From assembly GCA_030428905.1 (NCBI GenBank), contig JAUIED010000007.1, positions 1 to 60,150 on the forward strand: a DNA stretch of 60,150 nt, read 5' to 3'. This stretch comes from Gammaproteobacteria bacterium (lineage in GTDB: Bacteria; Pseudomonadota; Gammaproteobacteria; Pseudomonadales; Azotimanducaceae). Shown here piece by piece: positions 17,712-25,378 of this stretch. The notes beneath the pieces were generated by a model. That model saw only the letters and a program-made list of their open reading frames with translations. It was not told where the DNA came from and searched no databases. Made by a program: the position numbers and the translations under genes. How positions within the stretch are numbered: position 1 is the first letter of the stretch; every line of letters starts with the position of its first letter.

Positions 17712-18893
17712 CTACCGCTCCGGCAGCACCCCCAACGCAACCCGACCAATGTAGCTGCGTGCCTGAGCCGGTGCTCCTGGCTGCATGAAGGGCGCTGCCC
17801 GAACGTCCCGATAGAGCCGCGATAAGATGTTGGCCGCGCTGAACGAGCGCCCGCCAACCACATCCATGGCCTTGTTGACGCAACGCACGGCCGCTGCGTT
17901 AACCAGCGTCTTCGCTGACATGTAGGCCTGCATGAAGCCGTGCGCCTCTTCGAGGCTGGGCTGCTTGCCAGCATGATCCGCGAGAAACTCATCCACTCCG
18001 GCGGCAGTTTGAGAGAGCACCGCTCGGCACTGCACAAGCTCCAGCTGCACCTCTGCCATCAGCGTGTGCACGCCCGCATCGTGCACATGGTCTGCCCGTG
18101 CCACGTCCACGGCAACTCGGTTTGCCGCTTCAGCAATTCCCAGAGATGCACCCACCAGCGGCAGGTTGGCAAGCGCCCGCTGCAGGAGGCTCGCCACGCT
18201 CCACTGCCCCCACGGGCCGGTGATTCGCACGGCGCCCGCAGGCACGGTGACGTCTTCGAAACGGATGCTCTGTGAGCCCGACGCGCGCATGCCGAGTGCG
18301 TCCCAGTCCTCGCCCGGCACGATGCCACGCGTATCGATCGGCAGCATGGTGGAGGCGATATGGTCACCATCCGCATCACGCAGGCGCAGGTTCATGGCCA
18401 GGTGCGTGGCAATGGGCGACATGGTGACGAACATCTTCGTGCCATTGATGCGGTACTTGCCGTCGGCGTGCATCACCGCCTCGGTGTGCGGGTGCAGGTT
18501 GTCGGTGCCGCGCTCTGTGGCGGTGGCGCAGATTCGCATGCGCGCGGCGGCGATGGCACGCAGCGGCTCTTCTCCGCCGCCCGTTTGTGCGTACGCGATC
18601 GCCATGCCGCGGCTCACACCCAGGTGCATGTTGCTGGCGATGGCAACCGACGCATCGTGCGCGGCAAGCTCCGCGATGATCAGCGCCCAGTCGTGCACCG
18701 ACGCAAGTCCGCCACCACCCAGCGACGCCGGTACGAAAGCGGCCAGTACGCCCGCGGCTTCCAAAGCCTCGAAGCTCGCCGTACTCATGACGCCCTCGCG
18801 ATCGCTTGCTGCAGCGTGCTCGTCGAGTACCGGAGCGCAGCGCCGGCAGGCAGCGAGAACCGCCTCACCGGCTTCGGTGTGGGGTGAAATCAC
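17712..18893 (-). CDS. Acyl-CoA dehydrogenase-fold flavoprotein (possible monooxygenase)
   Basis: This 393-residue protein has the acyl-CoA dehydrogenase fold (FVPASLGGGGLASVHDWALI, KMFVTMSPIATHLAMN). The C-terminal part GGRSFSAANILSRLYRDVRA resembles group D flavin-dependent monooxygenases such as the DszC/HsaA type more than beta-oxidation dehydrogenases. No obvious catalytic Glu motif was recognised. It starts at GTG 18893, overlapping the amidohydrolase stop by 4 bp (GTGA), and is the last gene of a tight operon with an amidohydrolase, an ABM protein, an NHL propeller and a hydrolase. Oxidation of a ring or acyl-CoA substrate is the working guess. Confidence 0.78.
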   Translation of the reverse strand: MISPHTEAGEAVLAACRRCAPVLDEHAAASDREGVMSTASFEALEAAGVLAAFVPASLGGGGLASVHDWALIIAELAAHDASVAIASNMHLGVSRGMAIAYAQTGGGEEPLRAIAAARMRICATATERGTDNLHPHTEAVMHADGKYRINGTKMFVTMSPIATHLAMNLRLRDADGDHIASTMLPIDTRGIVPGEDWDALGMRASGSQSIRFEDVTVPAGAVRITGPWGQWSVASLLQRALANLPLVGASLGIAEAANRVAVDVARADHVHDAGVHTLMAEVQLELVQCRAVLSQTAAGVDEFLADHAGKQPSLEEAHGFMQAYMSAKTLVNAAAVRCVNKAMDVVGGRSFSAANILSRLYRDVRAAPFMQPGAPAQARSYIGRVALGVLPER

Positions 18894-20095
18894 GCCACCC
18901 AGGCGCCTTTCTGCATGACGCGCAGACGCGCATGGTCCTGCAACACGCAGATGTCGGACAGCGGATCACCGTCTACCAGCAGGAGATCTGCACAGGCACC
19001 CTCGCGCAGCACGCCGAGACTTCCGCCGGGATCGAACGCCTCTCCGCCGTTGCGCGTGGCGCAGATCAGCGCCTCGGCTTCACGCATACCGAACAAGTTG
19101 ACGAAGTACTCGAGATCCTTCGCGTAGGTGCCGTGCGGCGCGATGGAAATTCCGTAGTCACCGCCCACTACCAACCGAACGCCGGCCTTGCGCAGCTTCG
19201 CAACGCTCTCAACCGTCGCCTCGATCTCCCGCTCGTAGCCTTGCGCGCGCACGGTTTCCGGCGATATGCCCAGCGTTTCGCATTGCGCGAGGTACTGCAC
19301 TTCCCAGGCGATTGCCGGGCCGACCACCAACCGATCGCGGCGCTCTGCCAGCACGTCCACCGCCTCGTCATCGAGGTAGTTGGCGTGACCGATGAAGTCG
19401 ACCCCCGCACGAGCGGCCTGCTTCACAGCTGCCGCGCACCGGGAATGGCTGGCCACACGCAGGCCGCGGCGGTGCGCCTCGTCGACAATAGCGTCTGCCT
19501 CCTCGTCGCAGAACGTCACCTCGCCGGTGCGCGCTGTGAGGTTGATGTTCTCGCCGTCATTGAACATCTTCACCACGTCCACGCGCTGCTTGCGCTGCTC
19601 GCGTACGGCCTTGCGCAGCTCCCAGGGGCCATCGGCGATCTGACAGAGGCCGCCACCGGAATCGATGTTGCTGGCGGTCGCACCCAGATCCCGCCCAGCG
19701 GCCAGCAGCCGCGGGCCCTTGATCCGCCCCTCGTTGATACTGTCGCGCAGCGCCACGTCGATCCGGTAGGTAGAGCCGAAGCTGATGGCAGAGGTAAACC
19801 CCGCGCGCAGCATGAGCTCAGAATTTCGCACCGCGGTGATCGTGGCGATTTCCACCGGCGTCTCGCCGATCGCAAACGGGCTCGCATCGGCAAACGAGAG
19901 GTGCGCATGGGTTTCCGTCATGCCAGGCATGAGGAATCTGCCACGCGCATCTTCCCGCGCCACTTCGTTGCCGGTATCCGGCAGCGCCGCACTCGGGCCG
20001 GCAAAACGCACCCGACCGTTCTCGACCCATACGGCACCGTTATCGATGACCTCTTCGTTCTCAGCCGTGAACAGCCGTGCGTTCTCGATGATCAT
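18890..20095 (-). CDS. Metal-dependent amidohydrolase (imidazolonepropionase/prolidase-like)
   Basis: This 401-residue amidohydrolase-superfamily TIM-barrel enzyme begins with a small beta domain (IIENARLFTAENEEVIDNG). It has the metal motif THAHLSF (His63, His65), a probable bridging Lys in VVKMFNDGE, later metal His residues in ASHSRCAAA and GHANYLDD, and the catalytic Asp in GGDYGIS. The C-terminal GACADLLLVDGDPL is typical. The frame is open to 20161, but the ATG at 20095 has GAGGG about 8 nt upstream and is the family-like start. Substrate is unknown. It lies 10 bp after the ABM gene in the same operon. Confidence 0.9.
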   Translation of the reverse strand: MIIENARLFTAENEEVIDNGAVWVENGRVRFAGPSAALPDTGNEVAREDARGRFLMPGMTETHAHLSFADASPFAIGETPVEIATITAVRNSELMLRAGFTSAISFGSTYRIDVALRDSINEGRIKGPRLLAAGRDLGATASNIDSGGGLCQIADGPWELRKAVREQRKQRVDVVKMFNDGENINLTARTGEVTFCDEEADAIVDEAHRRGLRVASHSRCAAAVKQAARAGVDFIGHANYLDDEAVDVLAERRDRLVVGPAIAWEVQYLAQCETLGISPETVRAQGYEREIEATVESVAKLRKAGVRLVVGGDYGISIAPHGTYAKDLEYFVNLFGMREAEALICATRNGGEAFDPGGSLGVLREGACADLLLVDGDPLSDICVLQDHARLRVMQKGAWVA

Positions 20096-20105
20096 GCGCG
20101 TGCCC

Positions 20106-20453
20106 TCAGTCGGCGAAGAAGACTTCCTTCTTCTCACCATTCGGCCCGTACACCGGCTCACCCCGTTCCACGAGGTAGGCCTGGTTGATGCTCTCCTTGA
20201 TGCCGGCGCTGCCGAGCAGCTCCACCATCTTCAGGTAGTTCGGGTGCTTGAAGTGCGCCGCCAGGCTGTCGCTGTCGTCCCACAGCTCGTACACCTGAAT
20301 GCGTGTGGGTATCGACGGATCCGGCGCGAAGCAGTAATCCCTGCAGCCGTCCTCCTCCACGCGGGTCGCCAGCTGCACCTCCCGGGTGAGCTCCACCGCG
20401 CGGTCGCGGTCTTCGGTGGTTTCAAACTCAAGCGCTGCTACGACGATGATCAT
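20106..20453 (-). CDS. Antibiotic-biosynthesis-monooxygenase (ABM/YgiN) family protein
   Basis: This 115-residue ferredoxin-like alpha+beta barrel protein belongs to the ABM family. The hallmarks are the N-terminal strand IIVVAALEF, the REVQLATRVEEDGCRDYCF segment, the VYELWDDSDSLAAHF helix and the HPNYLKM region. Family members act as cofactor-free quinol monooxygenases or as small dimeric oxygenases on aromatic substrates. The gene has a GAGGAG ribosome site and its ATG overlaps the upstream NHL gene's stop (ATGA). It is likely to act in the same oxidative route as the neighbouring flavoprotein. Confidence 0.88.
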   Translation of the reverse strand: MIIVVAALEFETTEDRDRAVELTREVQLATRVEEDGCRDYCFAPDPSIPTRIQVYELWDDSDSLAAHFKHPNYLKMVELLGSAGIKESINQAYLVERGEPVYGPNGEKKEVFFAD

Positions 20454-21487
20454 GCTGACTCCTCTTTGCTTCTCGTCCAGCGGCGGTGGGACGGACCCTC
20501 CACGCCGCGTTGTTCTCCCGCATGCTCCGGGTAGACCGATGCGGTGTACAGATCGCCATGGGCATCCATGGCCAGTTGGTGAATGTAGATGGCGATATTT
20601 TCCACGCGTTCGATCACCTCACCGGTGTCCTCATCGAGCACTGCAAGATTACTCATCTTGTCGCTGGCGTAGATGCGATTGCCGTAAGTCGCAAGGCTGA
20701 GCGGCGTGATGTGCGCCCACTCGTCGATGTAGTTACCCTCGGCGTCGAGCCGCTGGATGCGGTGCTGGCAGCCGTCCTCGACGCGCGTGCGGTGCGGCTC
20801 GATCTGCCCGGGCACTGTCATGTAGTCATGAAAATTGCCGCCACACAGATCCGCCACGAGCAGACGCCCCTGGGAATCTTCGGTAATGGCGTGCGGTGTA
20901 TTGAACTCCGCCGGCCCGCGGCCCCACTGCCCCACAGATTTGATGAACTTGCCTTCTGGGGTGAAGAACACGAGCCTCGAGTTCCAGTAGCCATCCGCTA
21001 CGACGATGTTTCCATTCTGCTGAACAAGCACCGCGGTTGGACCGTTGAAGTGCGTCTCGTCGCACCCCCACTCGGCAAAGGTGCCGAGCTCGAGGAGAAG
21101 CTCGCCCTGGGGCGTGTACTGCCGCACCGTGTGACCGTCGCGATCCGTGGTCCAGAAGGTGCCGTCTTTTTCGATGTAGATCGTGTGCCCGCCCAGCGCG
21201 AAGCCGCGCTCGTCCGATGGCCCCCACTTGCCGAGATAGTCGCCGTCGCGGTTGAACATGGACACGCTGCTCTTGCCCATCTTGCTGCTCATGGCCATTG
21301 GATGCGCCGCCCAGTGCTCGATGTCGCGGGTAAAGAGGTAGATGACGCCCTGCGCATCCACCGCCACCCCGGAACCCATCTCGAACTGCATGCCCGGAGG
21401 ATACTTGGGCCACGGGTCCACCCGGCGGTATCCGCCGCGCGGATCGGCGCTGTCGGTATCGTTGCTCACATCGTGCGAGATGCACAT
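20450..21487 (-). CDS. NHL-repeat beta-propeller (PAL-like)
   Basis: This 345-residue protein is built of NHL blades, for example GPTAVLVQQNGNIVVADGYW and NTPHAITEDSQGRLLVADLC, each followed by a strand such as RLVFFTPEGKFI. The arrangement resembles peptidyl-alpha-hydroxyglycine alpha-amidating lyase (PAL)-type six-bladed propellers. No signal peptide is visible, unlike secreted PALs. The role in this operon is unknown; a lactonase-, lyase- or scaffold-like activity is conceivable. It has a strong GGGAGG site before the ATG, lies 16 bp after the hydrolase gene and overlaps the ABM gene by 4 bp. Confidence 0.82.
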   Translation of the reverse strand: MCISHDVSNDTDSADPRGGYRRVDPWPKYPPGMQFEMGSGVAVDAQGVIYLFTRDIEHWAAHPMAMSSKMGKSSVSMFNRDGDYLGKWGPSDERGFALGGHTIYIEKDGTFWTTDRDGHTVRQYTPQGELLLELGTFAEWGCDETHFNGPTAVLVQQNGNIVVADGYWNSRLVFFTPEGKFIKSVGQWGRGPAEFNTPHAITEDSQGRLLVADLCGGNFHDYMTVPGQIEPHRTRVEDGCQHRIQRLDAEGNYIDEWAHITPLSLATYGNRIYASDKMSNLAVLDEDTGEVIERVENIAIYIHQLAMDAHGDLYTASVYPEHAGEQRGVEGPSHRRWTRSKEESA

Positions 21488-21503
21488 GGTCCCTCCCCCT
21501 TCG

Positions 21504-22460
21504 TCAGGCCATTGCCTGCCAGAATGCCATCATGTCGCGGTGAAAAACATCCGCATGGCCTTCACCCGAACCGATATGCGCACCGCGCCGACCGTAGCCC
21601 GCCTTGATGCCGTAGAGCATCAGCTCGCGCTCGGTGAATTCTGCGTTGGCCTCACCACTGGCTGGGTGCACGCAAACGCCGTCGTCGCGGATGTACACCG
21701 TTGGCGCTCCGGGGGCCACCGACGCATCGGCCACCAGCTCCAGGGGCGTGTCGCGGTCGAAGCTGTGATGCGCACCGGCGACGATGCGGCAGGTGGCATC
21801 GGCGCCGAGCAGCGCCATGGCCTGCATGTAGCCCTGCACCTGCTGCGCCAGGCACCACTCATCCCTGTCGCCGATGATCGAGCGCACCCGTGTGTTACCA
21901 ACCTGAGGGTGTAGAAACTGCTGGCCGCACCAGGGGTAGGCGGCGTAGGCGCTATGCAGCCGCGACACGCCGTGCATCCTTTCGCTGAGGCACGCGGCCG
22001 CCAGCACGGCCGAGCCACCGCGGCTGTGGCCCTGAGCGCCGATACGCGCGGCGTCGATGTCATCTCGGGCCGCAAGTAAGTCTGCTGCCGCCAGCACGTC
22101 CCAGGCGCTGGCCGCAAACGAGTACTGCGCCTGGTTGGCCACGGTGGAGGTCACACCGCGTCTTCCGAAAGGATCCAGCACGCAGGCCGCGATGCCCGCG
22201 GGTACCAGCAGCTCAGCCTTGTACAGGTGTGACGGCGCTACCCCCAGGCTGCCCGGCACGACGAGCACCACAGGCCAACCATTCGGCGGCGGGCTGCCGG
22301 GCGGGAGAAAGAGCTGCGCACCGAGGCGCGTCTGCGGCATAGAGGCGCCGCTGATCAACGCATGAAAGTTCGCTGGATCGGCGGACGCAATAACCAGCGG
22401 CTCGCCTGCCAGCCCATTCGCAAGCCGAACCGGCTGCTCATCAAATATGATCTGTGCCAT
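21504..22460 (-). CDS. Dienelactone-hydrolase-like alpha/beta hydrolase
   Basis: This 318-residue alpha/beta hydrolase carries the nucleophile elbow GAQGHSRGGSAVL. A preceding VVLVVPGSLG strand-loop resembles the oxyanion turn, a probable acid lies in IIGDRDEW and the catalytic His in GAHHSFDR. The layout is that of dienelactone hydrolase or peptidase S9-like hydrolases. It is cytoplasmic (no signal). It is the first enzyme gene after BlaR1-like (27 bp gap) and the first of five closely packed catabolic genes, so it may share the BlaI-controlled transcript. Confidence 0.82.
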   Translation of the reverse strand: MAQIIFDEQPVRLANGLAGEPLVIASADPANFHALISGASMPQTRLGAQLFLPPGSPPPNGWPVVLVVPGSLGVAPSHLYKAELLVPAGIAACVLDPFGRRGVTSTVANQAQYSFAASAWDVLAAADLLAARDDIDAARIGAQGHSRGGSAVLAAACLSERMHGVSRLHSAYAAYPWCGQQFLHPQVGNTRVRSIIGDRDEWCLAQQVQGYMQAMALLGADATCRIVAGAHHSFDRDTPLELVADASVAPGAPTVYIRDDGVCVHPASGEANAEFTERELMLYGIKAGYGRRGAHIGSGEGHADVFHRDMMAFWQAMA

Positions 22461-22487
22461 GCAGCAAAGCTACCACGACCCACGGGC

Positions 22488-24032
22488 TCAGGTCTTCGCG
22501 CGCGGCACCTCGGCCTCCGGCTCGCTGGCGGTGACTTCCAAGGCATAGGCAGCGCCCGCTGACCACTCGAGCAGCCCTGGCTCACCGGGCTGAAGCTGCA
22601 GCACGCCGCTGTGCATCGGTGCCATGCGTCCCTCAGGATCCACCTCGAACACCGTAACCTCGACACGCACGCCATCGGCGGTGCGCCGACCCGGCAGCAT
22701 CTCGATATGCCGGTTGTCCCAACGCACACCCGCGAGCTGATCCGGGCTGACCAACAGGCTGACTTCGGATCGGTAGACATCGTCTTGTGTCACCGCCTCA
22801 CGCAGCTTGAGCCGCAGAAAAACCGCCCCATCCTCCGATCCGCCCTCGCGGGTTCCGGCCACCGGCCGACTGAAAGGCTTGATCACGTGCGCACGGGAGT
22901 ACCAAGTCGCCTCGTCGAGGACGCCCGGGGGCGCGACGAACACCCGCGAGCCGACCTGTCGATAGGCGAGCCCCTGATCAGCGAGAAAGCCCTTCAGAAT
23001 GCCGTCCGCCGTCGCCTGCGGATGGGTCCAGTGCACCTGCGCATACTCCTGATCCGGATAGACGTAGAAGGTTCCGCCAACGATGCCGGCGATGCTGCGC
23101 ATCGCCTGCAGGAAGCCAACGTTATTTATCTCCACGCGCCAGGACTGCTCCTCCTCGACGACCACGGCGCTTCCACTTTGTGCCGCGCGTACCGGCAGCA
23201 CCGTGTAGCAGACGAGAACCAGCGCCAGGACGGCGGCAAACCCATGGCGTCGGTCCGCACGAACCTCTCGACCAAGCGCACGCAGCCTGCGCATGTTGAG
23301 CGAGGCGCTGCGCGCCATGCCGAAACCCGGGCTGCCGACGCTGCCCGGCGCCATGTCGCGCACCAGCTCCGCGAGGTCTGCGCGGTAGCGGGACCGTCCA
23401 AGCGCCGAGGCACATGCTTCGTCGCACTCGAACTCCATCTCCCGGCGCGCAACCCAGACAAGCAGCCACACGACCGGATGCCACCAGAACACGCAGCGCA
23501 GCACCGTCAGCACACACGCCATATGCGGATGCCAAAGCTGTACGTGCATGCGTTCGTGCTGGAGCACGGTATCGAGCCGAGGGCTGGCCAGCAGATCCGC
23601 GCCAATCCAGATTTCCGGACGCCCAAACCAGGTTGCAGCGGCCTGCATCGAACCGGGCACCAGCCATTCACCTGCTGCGGATCTCCTCGCGTTGAGGCGA
23701 CGCAGGGCAAGCAACCGGTGCTGGCGCACCAGAACATACAATGCCGCCAACCCACCAAGGCCGGGCAGCAGCCACCAGGAAAACGACGCTGCCGTGTCCG
23801 CGGCGGCCACGTCCGGTATCTCAACCGCGGGAAGCGCAACAGCAATCCCGGCGAGTGCCGGTGCTGCAACCTCTACCTGGATGGCGGGCAACAGGTGCCA
23901 TGGCAGAAGCGCAAGTACCAGCGTGCCGAGAGCAACACGCAGACGCCACTTCGCCGGCGCGCCGCGTAGCATCAATATCAGCAGACCGCCAATCACCGCC
24001 ACTTTCACGCCCATGAGCAGGTAGTCGATCAT
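22488..24032 (-). CDS. BlaR1/M56-family metalloprotease with STN-like C-terminal domain
   Basis: This 514-residue integral-membrane zinc protease has an M56 core at about residues 1-280. HExxH is HERMH (159-163) and the third ligand is probably a Glu in REMEFECDEAC near 200; hydrophobic helices surround it and a final one lies near 264-283. A signal-transducing repressor cleavage role is expected by analogy with BlaR1/MecR1. The exported C-terminal part is not a penicillin-binding domain. Residues about 298-368 (VEINNVGFLQAMRSIAG ... GLAYRQVGSRVFVAPP) look like an STN/secretin N-terminal fold, followed by an extra beta-rich region. It overlaps the BlaI-like gene by 4 bp (ATGA). Confidence 0.85.
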   Translation of the reverse strand: MIDYLLMGVKVAVIGGLLILMLRGAPAKWRLRVALGTLVLALLPWHLLPAIQVEVAAPALAGIAVALPAVEIPDVAAADTAASFSWWLLPGLGGLAALYVLVRQHRLLALRRLNARRSAAGEWLVPGSMQAAATWFGRPEIWIGADLLASPRLDTVLQHERMHVQLWHPHMACVLTVLRCVFWWHPVVWLLVWVARREMEFECDEACASALGRSRYRADLAELVRDMAPGSVGSPGFGMARSASLNMRRLRALGREVRADRRHGFAAVLALVLVCYTVLPVRAAQSGSAVVVEEEQSWRVEINNVGFLQAMRSIAGIVGGTFYVYPDQEYAQVHWTHPQATADGILKGFLADQGLAYRQVGSRVFVAPPGVLDEATWYSRAHVIKPFSRPVAGTREGGSEDGAVFLRLKLREAVTQDDVYRSEVSLLVSPDQLAGVRWDNRHIEMLPGRRTADGVRVEVTVFEVDPEGRMAPMHSGVLQLQPGEPGLLEWSAGAAYALEVTASEPEAEVPRAKT

Positions 24033-24406
24033 GGTTCGTTCGCCTCCTTGCGTTCCTGTATCAGGCGCTCCAGAAACTCCAGATCGTCAGCAGTCAGGGC
24101 CTCGTCGCGCAACAGGCGTGTAAACATGGGCCGACGGTCGCCACCGAACAGGCCGTTCACCAGCCTGTCGAGCATCGACGCCTCCACCGCTTCCGGCGCG
24201 ACGGCGGCGTCAATGACGATGGTGCGGCCTTCCTGGCGCACGCGCCGCACCGCGCCCTTCTTTTCCAGCCGGTCGAGCATGGTTTTCACGGTGGAGTAGC
24301 TCACCAGTCGATCGCTGCGCACCGCCTCGTGCACATCGGGTGCCGTGGTCTCGCCGAGTCGCCACACCGCCTGCATCACTTCCAGCTCAGTTCCTGTCAG
24401 GTGCAT
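24029..24406 (-). CDS. BlaI/MecI/CopY-family repressor
   Basis: This 125-residue winged-helix repressor includes LTGTELEVMQAVWRLGETTA (helix 1-2), VSYSTVKTMLDRLEKKGAV (recognition helix and wing) and a helical C-terminal dimerisation segment. In this family a paired M56 protease inactivates the dimer to induce the operon. The frame runs on upstream through a tandem repeat as far as 24490, but the domain starts at MHLTGTELEV, so the ATG at 24406 is chosen, with GGAGG 10 nt upstream. Two BlaI-type boxes lie about 90-120 bp upstream, indicating autoregulation. BlaR1-like follows with ATGA overlap. Confidence 0.93.
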   Translation of the reverse strand: MHLTGTELEVMQAVWRLGETTAPDVHEAVRSDRLVSYSTVKTMLDRLEKKGAVRRVRQEGRTIVIDAAVAPEAVEASMLDRLVNGLFGGDRRPMFTRLLRDEALTADDLEFLERLIQERKEANEP

Positions 24407-24407
24407 A

Positions 24408-24490
24408 CCGCCCAAACCTCCATTCCGCCCCAACCTCCATTCCGCCCCAACCTCCATTCCGCCCCAACCTCCATTCCGCCCTAATCTCAT
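24408..24490 (-). repeat. 17-bp tandem repeat in the BlaI leader (RBS-bearing units)
   Basis: Four head-to-tail copies of a 17-bp unit (plus strand CCGCCCCAACCTCCATT) cover 24408-24475, the first with one change, and a decayed fifth copy runs to 24490. On the minus strand each unit contains ATGGAGG, that is an ATG plus a Shine-Dalgarno-like GGAGG. Because 17 is not a multiple of 3, the ATGs fall in different frames. The block fills the space between operator and repressor start. Confidence 0.85.
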
Positions 24491-24492
24491 GG

Positions 24493-24533
24493 CAATCTCT
24501 ACATCTGTAGATATTCTACAAATGTAGAGATTG
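24493..24533. promoter_or_regulatory. BlaI-type operator: two TACA-N2-TGTA boxes in a 41-bp palindrome
   Basis: CTACATCTGTAG (24499-24510) and CTACAAATGTAG (24516-24527) each match the BlaI/MecI/CopY consensus half-palindrome TACA-N2-TGTA, with centres 17 bp apart. The whole stretch is itself a near-perfect palindrome: the outer arms CAATCTCTACA and TGTAGAGATTG match exactly and only one pair besides the centre mismatches. It lies between the divergent BlaI-like and SDR genes and could control both. Confidence 0.88.
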
Positions 24534-24561
24534 CGGCGCTGCCCGTCAAGCCCGATGCCGC

Positions 24562-25371
24562 TTGCCAGCTCGAAGCAGCCTTCGTACTGTCGTTCTCAAA
24601 GCGAGAGGGAGAACGGCCATCAGACTGCAAAACCGAACCTGCGTGATCACCGGCGGTGCCAACGGCATCGGTGCCGCCACCGTGCGACGTTTCGTCGCGG
24701 AAGGTGCCGAGGTGCTGATCGCCGACAGAGACCTGGACGCCGCGCAGGCGCTGGCAGCAGAGCTCGGCAGCGCCGTATCAGCGATGGCGTGCGACGTGCG
24801 TTTCGAAGACCAGGTGCAGGCTGTAGCCAAAGCAGCCCACGACCGCTGGCCGCACGTCGACATACTGATCAACAACGCAGGCTCAGAGCTCAACCGCAGC
24901 TACGATGAGACCACCGTGGAGGAGTGGGACCGCGTGCAGGACACCGACCTGAAAGGCCCCTGGCTGATGTGCAAGCATCTGGTGCCGAAGATGGTGGAGC
25001 GCGGCAGCGGCAGCGTGATCAACATCGCTTCGCTCAACGGCCTCGTGGGTTTCCCACTCTCCACTGCCTACGGCGGTGCCAAGGGTGGGCTGGTGATATT
25101 CACGCGCGACATGGCCATCGAACTTGCCGCCACCGGGGTTCGCATCAACTGCGTGTGCCCCGGCGTCATCGAGACCGGCATGATGGAGCGCTGGACGGAT
25201 CTGATGCCCGACAAACAGGAAGCCAAACGCATGCTGACCAGCGTCATGCCCATCGGCCGCATGGGCACCGCTGAGGAAGTGGCAGGCGCCATTCTGTTTT
25301 TCGCCTCAGACGACTCGAGCCTCTGCCAGGGTGCGGTGCTGGCCGTGGATGGCGGTTTCACAGCGCAGTAG
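24562..25371 (+). CDS. Short-chain dehydrogenase/reductase (SDR)
   Basis: This NAD(P)-dependent oxidoreductase has classical SDR motifs: cofactor-binding TGGANGIG, NNAG, a catalytic Ser in INIASLNG, the YGGAK catalytic YxxxK and the C-terminal CQGAVLAVDGGFTAQ. From the TTG at 24562 the product is 269 aa. The family-like N-terminus (RLQNRTCVITGG), however, begins just after a strong GAGAGGGAGA site, at ATC 24619 or CTG 24625, so the true start is uncertain. It is divergent from BlaI-like and its start lies 30-85 bp from the BlaI operator. Its substrate is probably a hydroxyacyl or alcohol intermediate of the neighbouring catabolic genes. Confidence 0.9.
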   Translation: MPARSSLRTVVLKARGRTAIRLQNRTCVITGGANGIGAATVRRFVAEGAEVLIADRDLDAAQALAAELGSAVSAMACDVRFEDQVQAVAKAAHDRWPHVDILINNAGSELNRSYDETTVEEWDRVQDTDLKGPWLMCKHLVPKMVERGSGSVINIASLNGLVGFPLSTAYGGAKGGLVIFTRDMAIELAATGVRINCVCPGVIETGMMERWTDLMPDKQEAKRMLTSVMPIGRMGTAEEVAGAILFFASDDSSLCQGAVLAVDGGFTAQ

Positions 25372-25378
25372 ACAATCG

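Noticed and set aside
22611-23969. Plus-strand open frame of 452 codons opposite the BlaR1-like gene
   Set aside because: The minus-strand frame carries HExxH and membrane helices; the plus frame is a shadow.
22488-24406. Beta-lactam resistance locus
   Set aside because: BlaI/BlaR1-like genes are present, but no beta-lactamase or penicillin-binding protein gene is nearby and the sensor lacks a PBP domain.
24408-24490. CRISPR-like array
   Set aside because: The 17-bp units are directly adjacent without spacers and lie in a gene leader; no cas genes are present.
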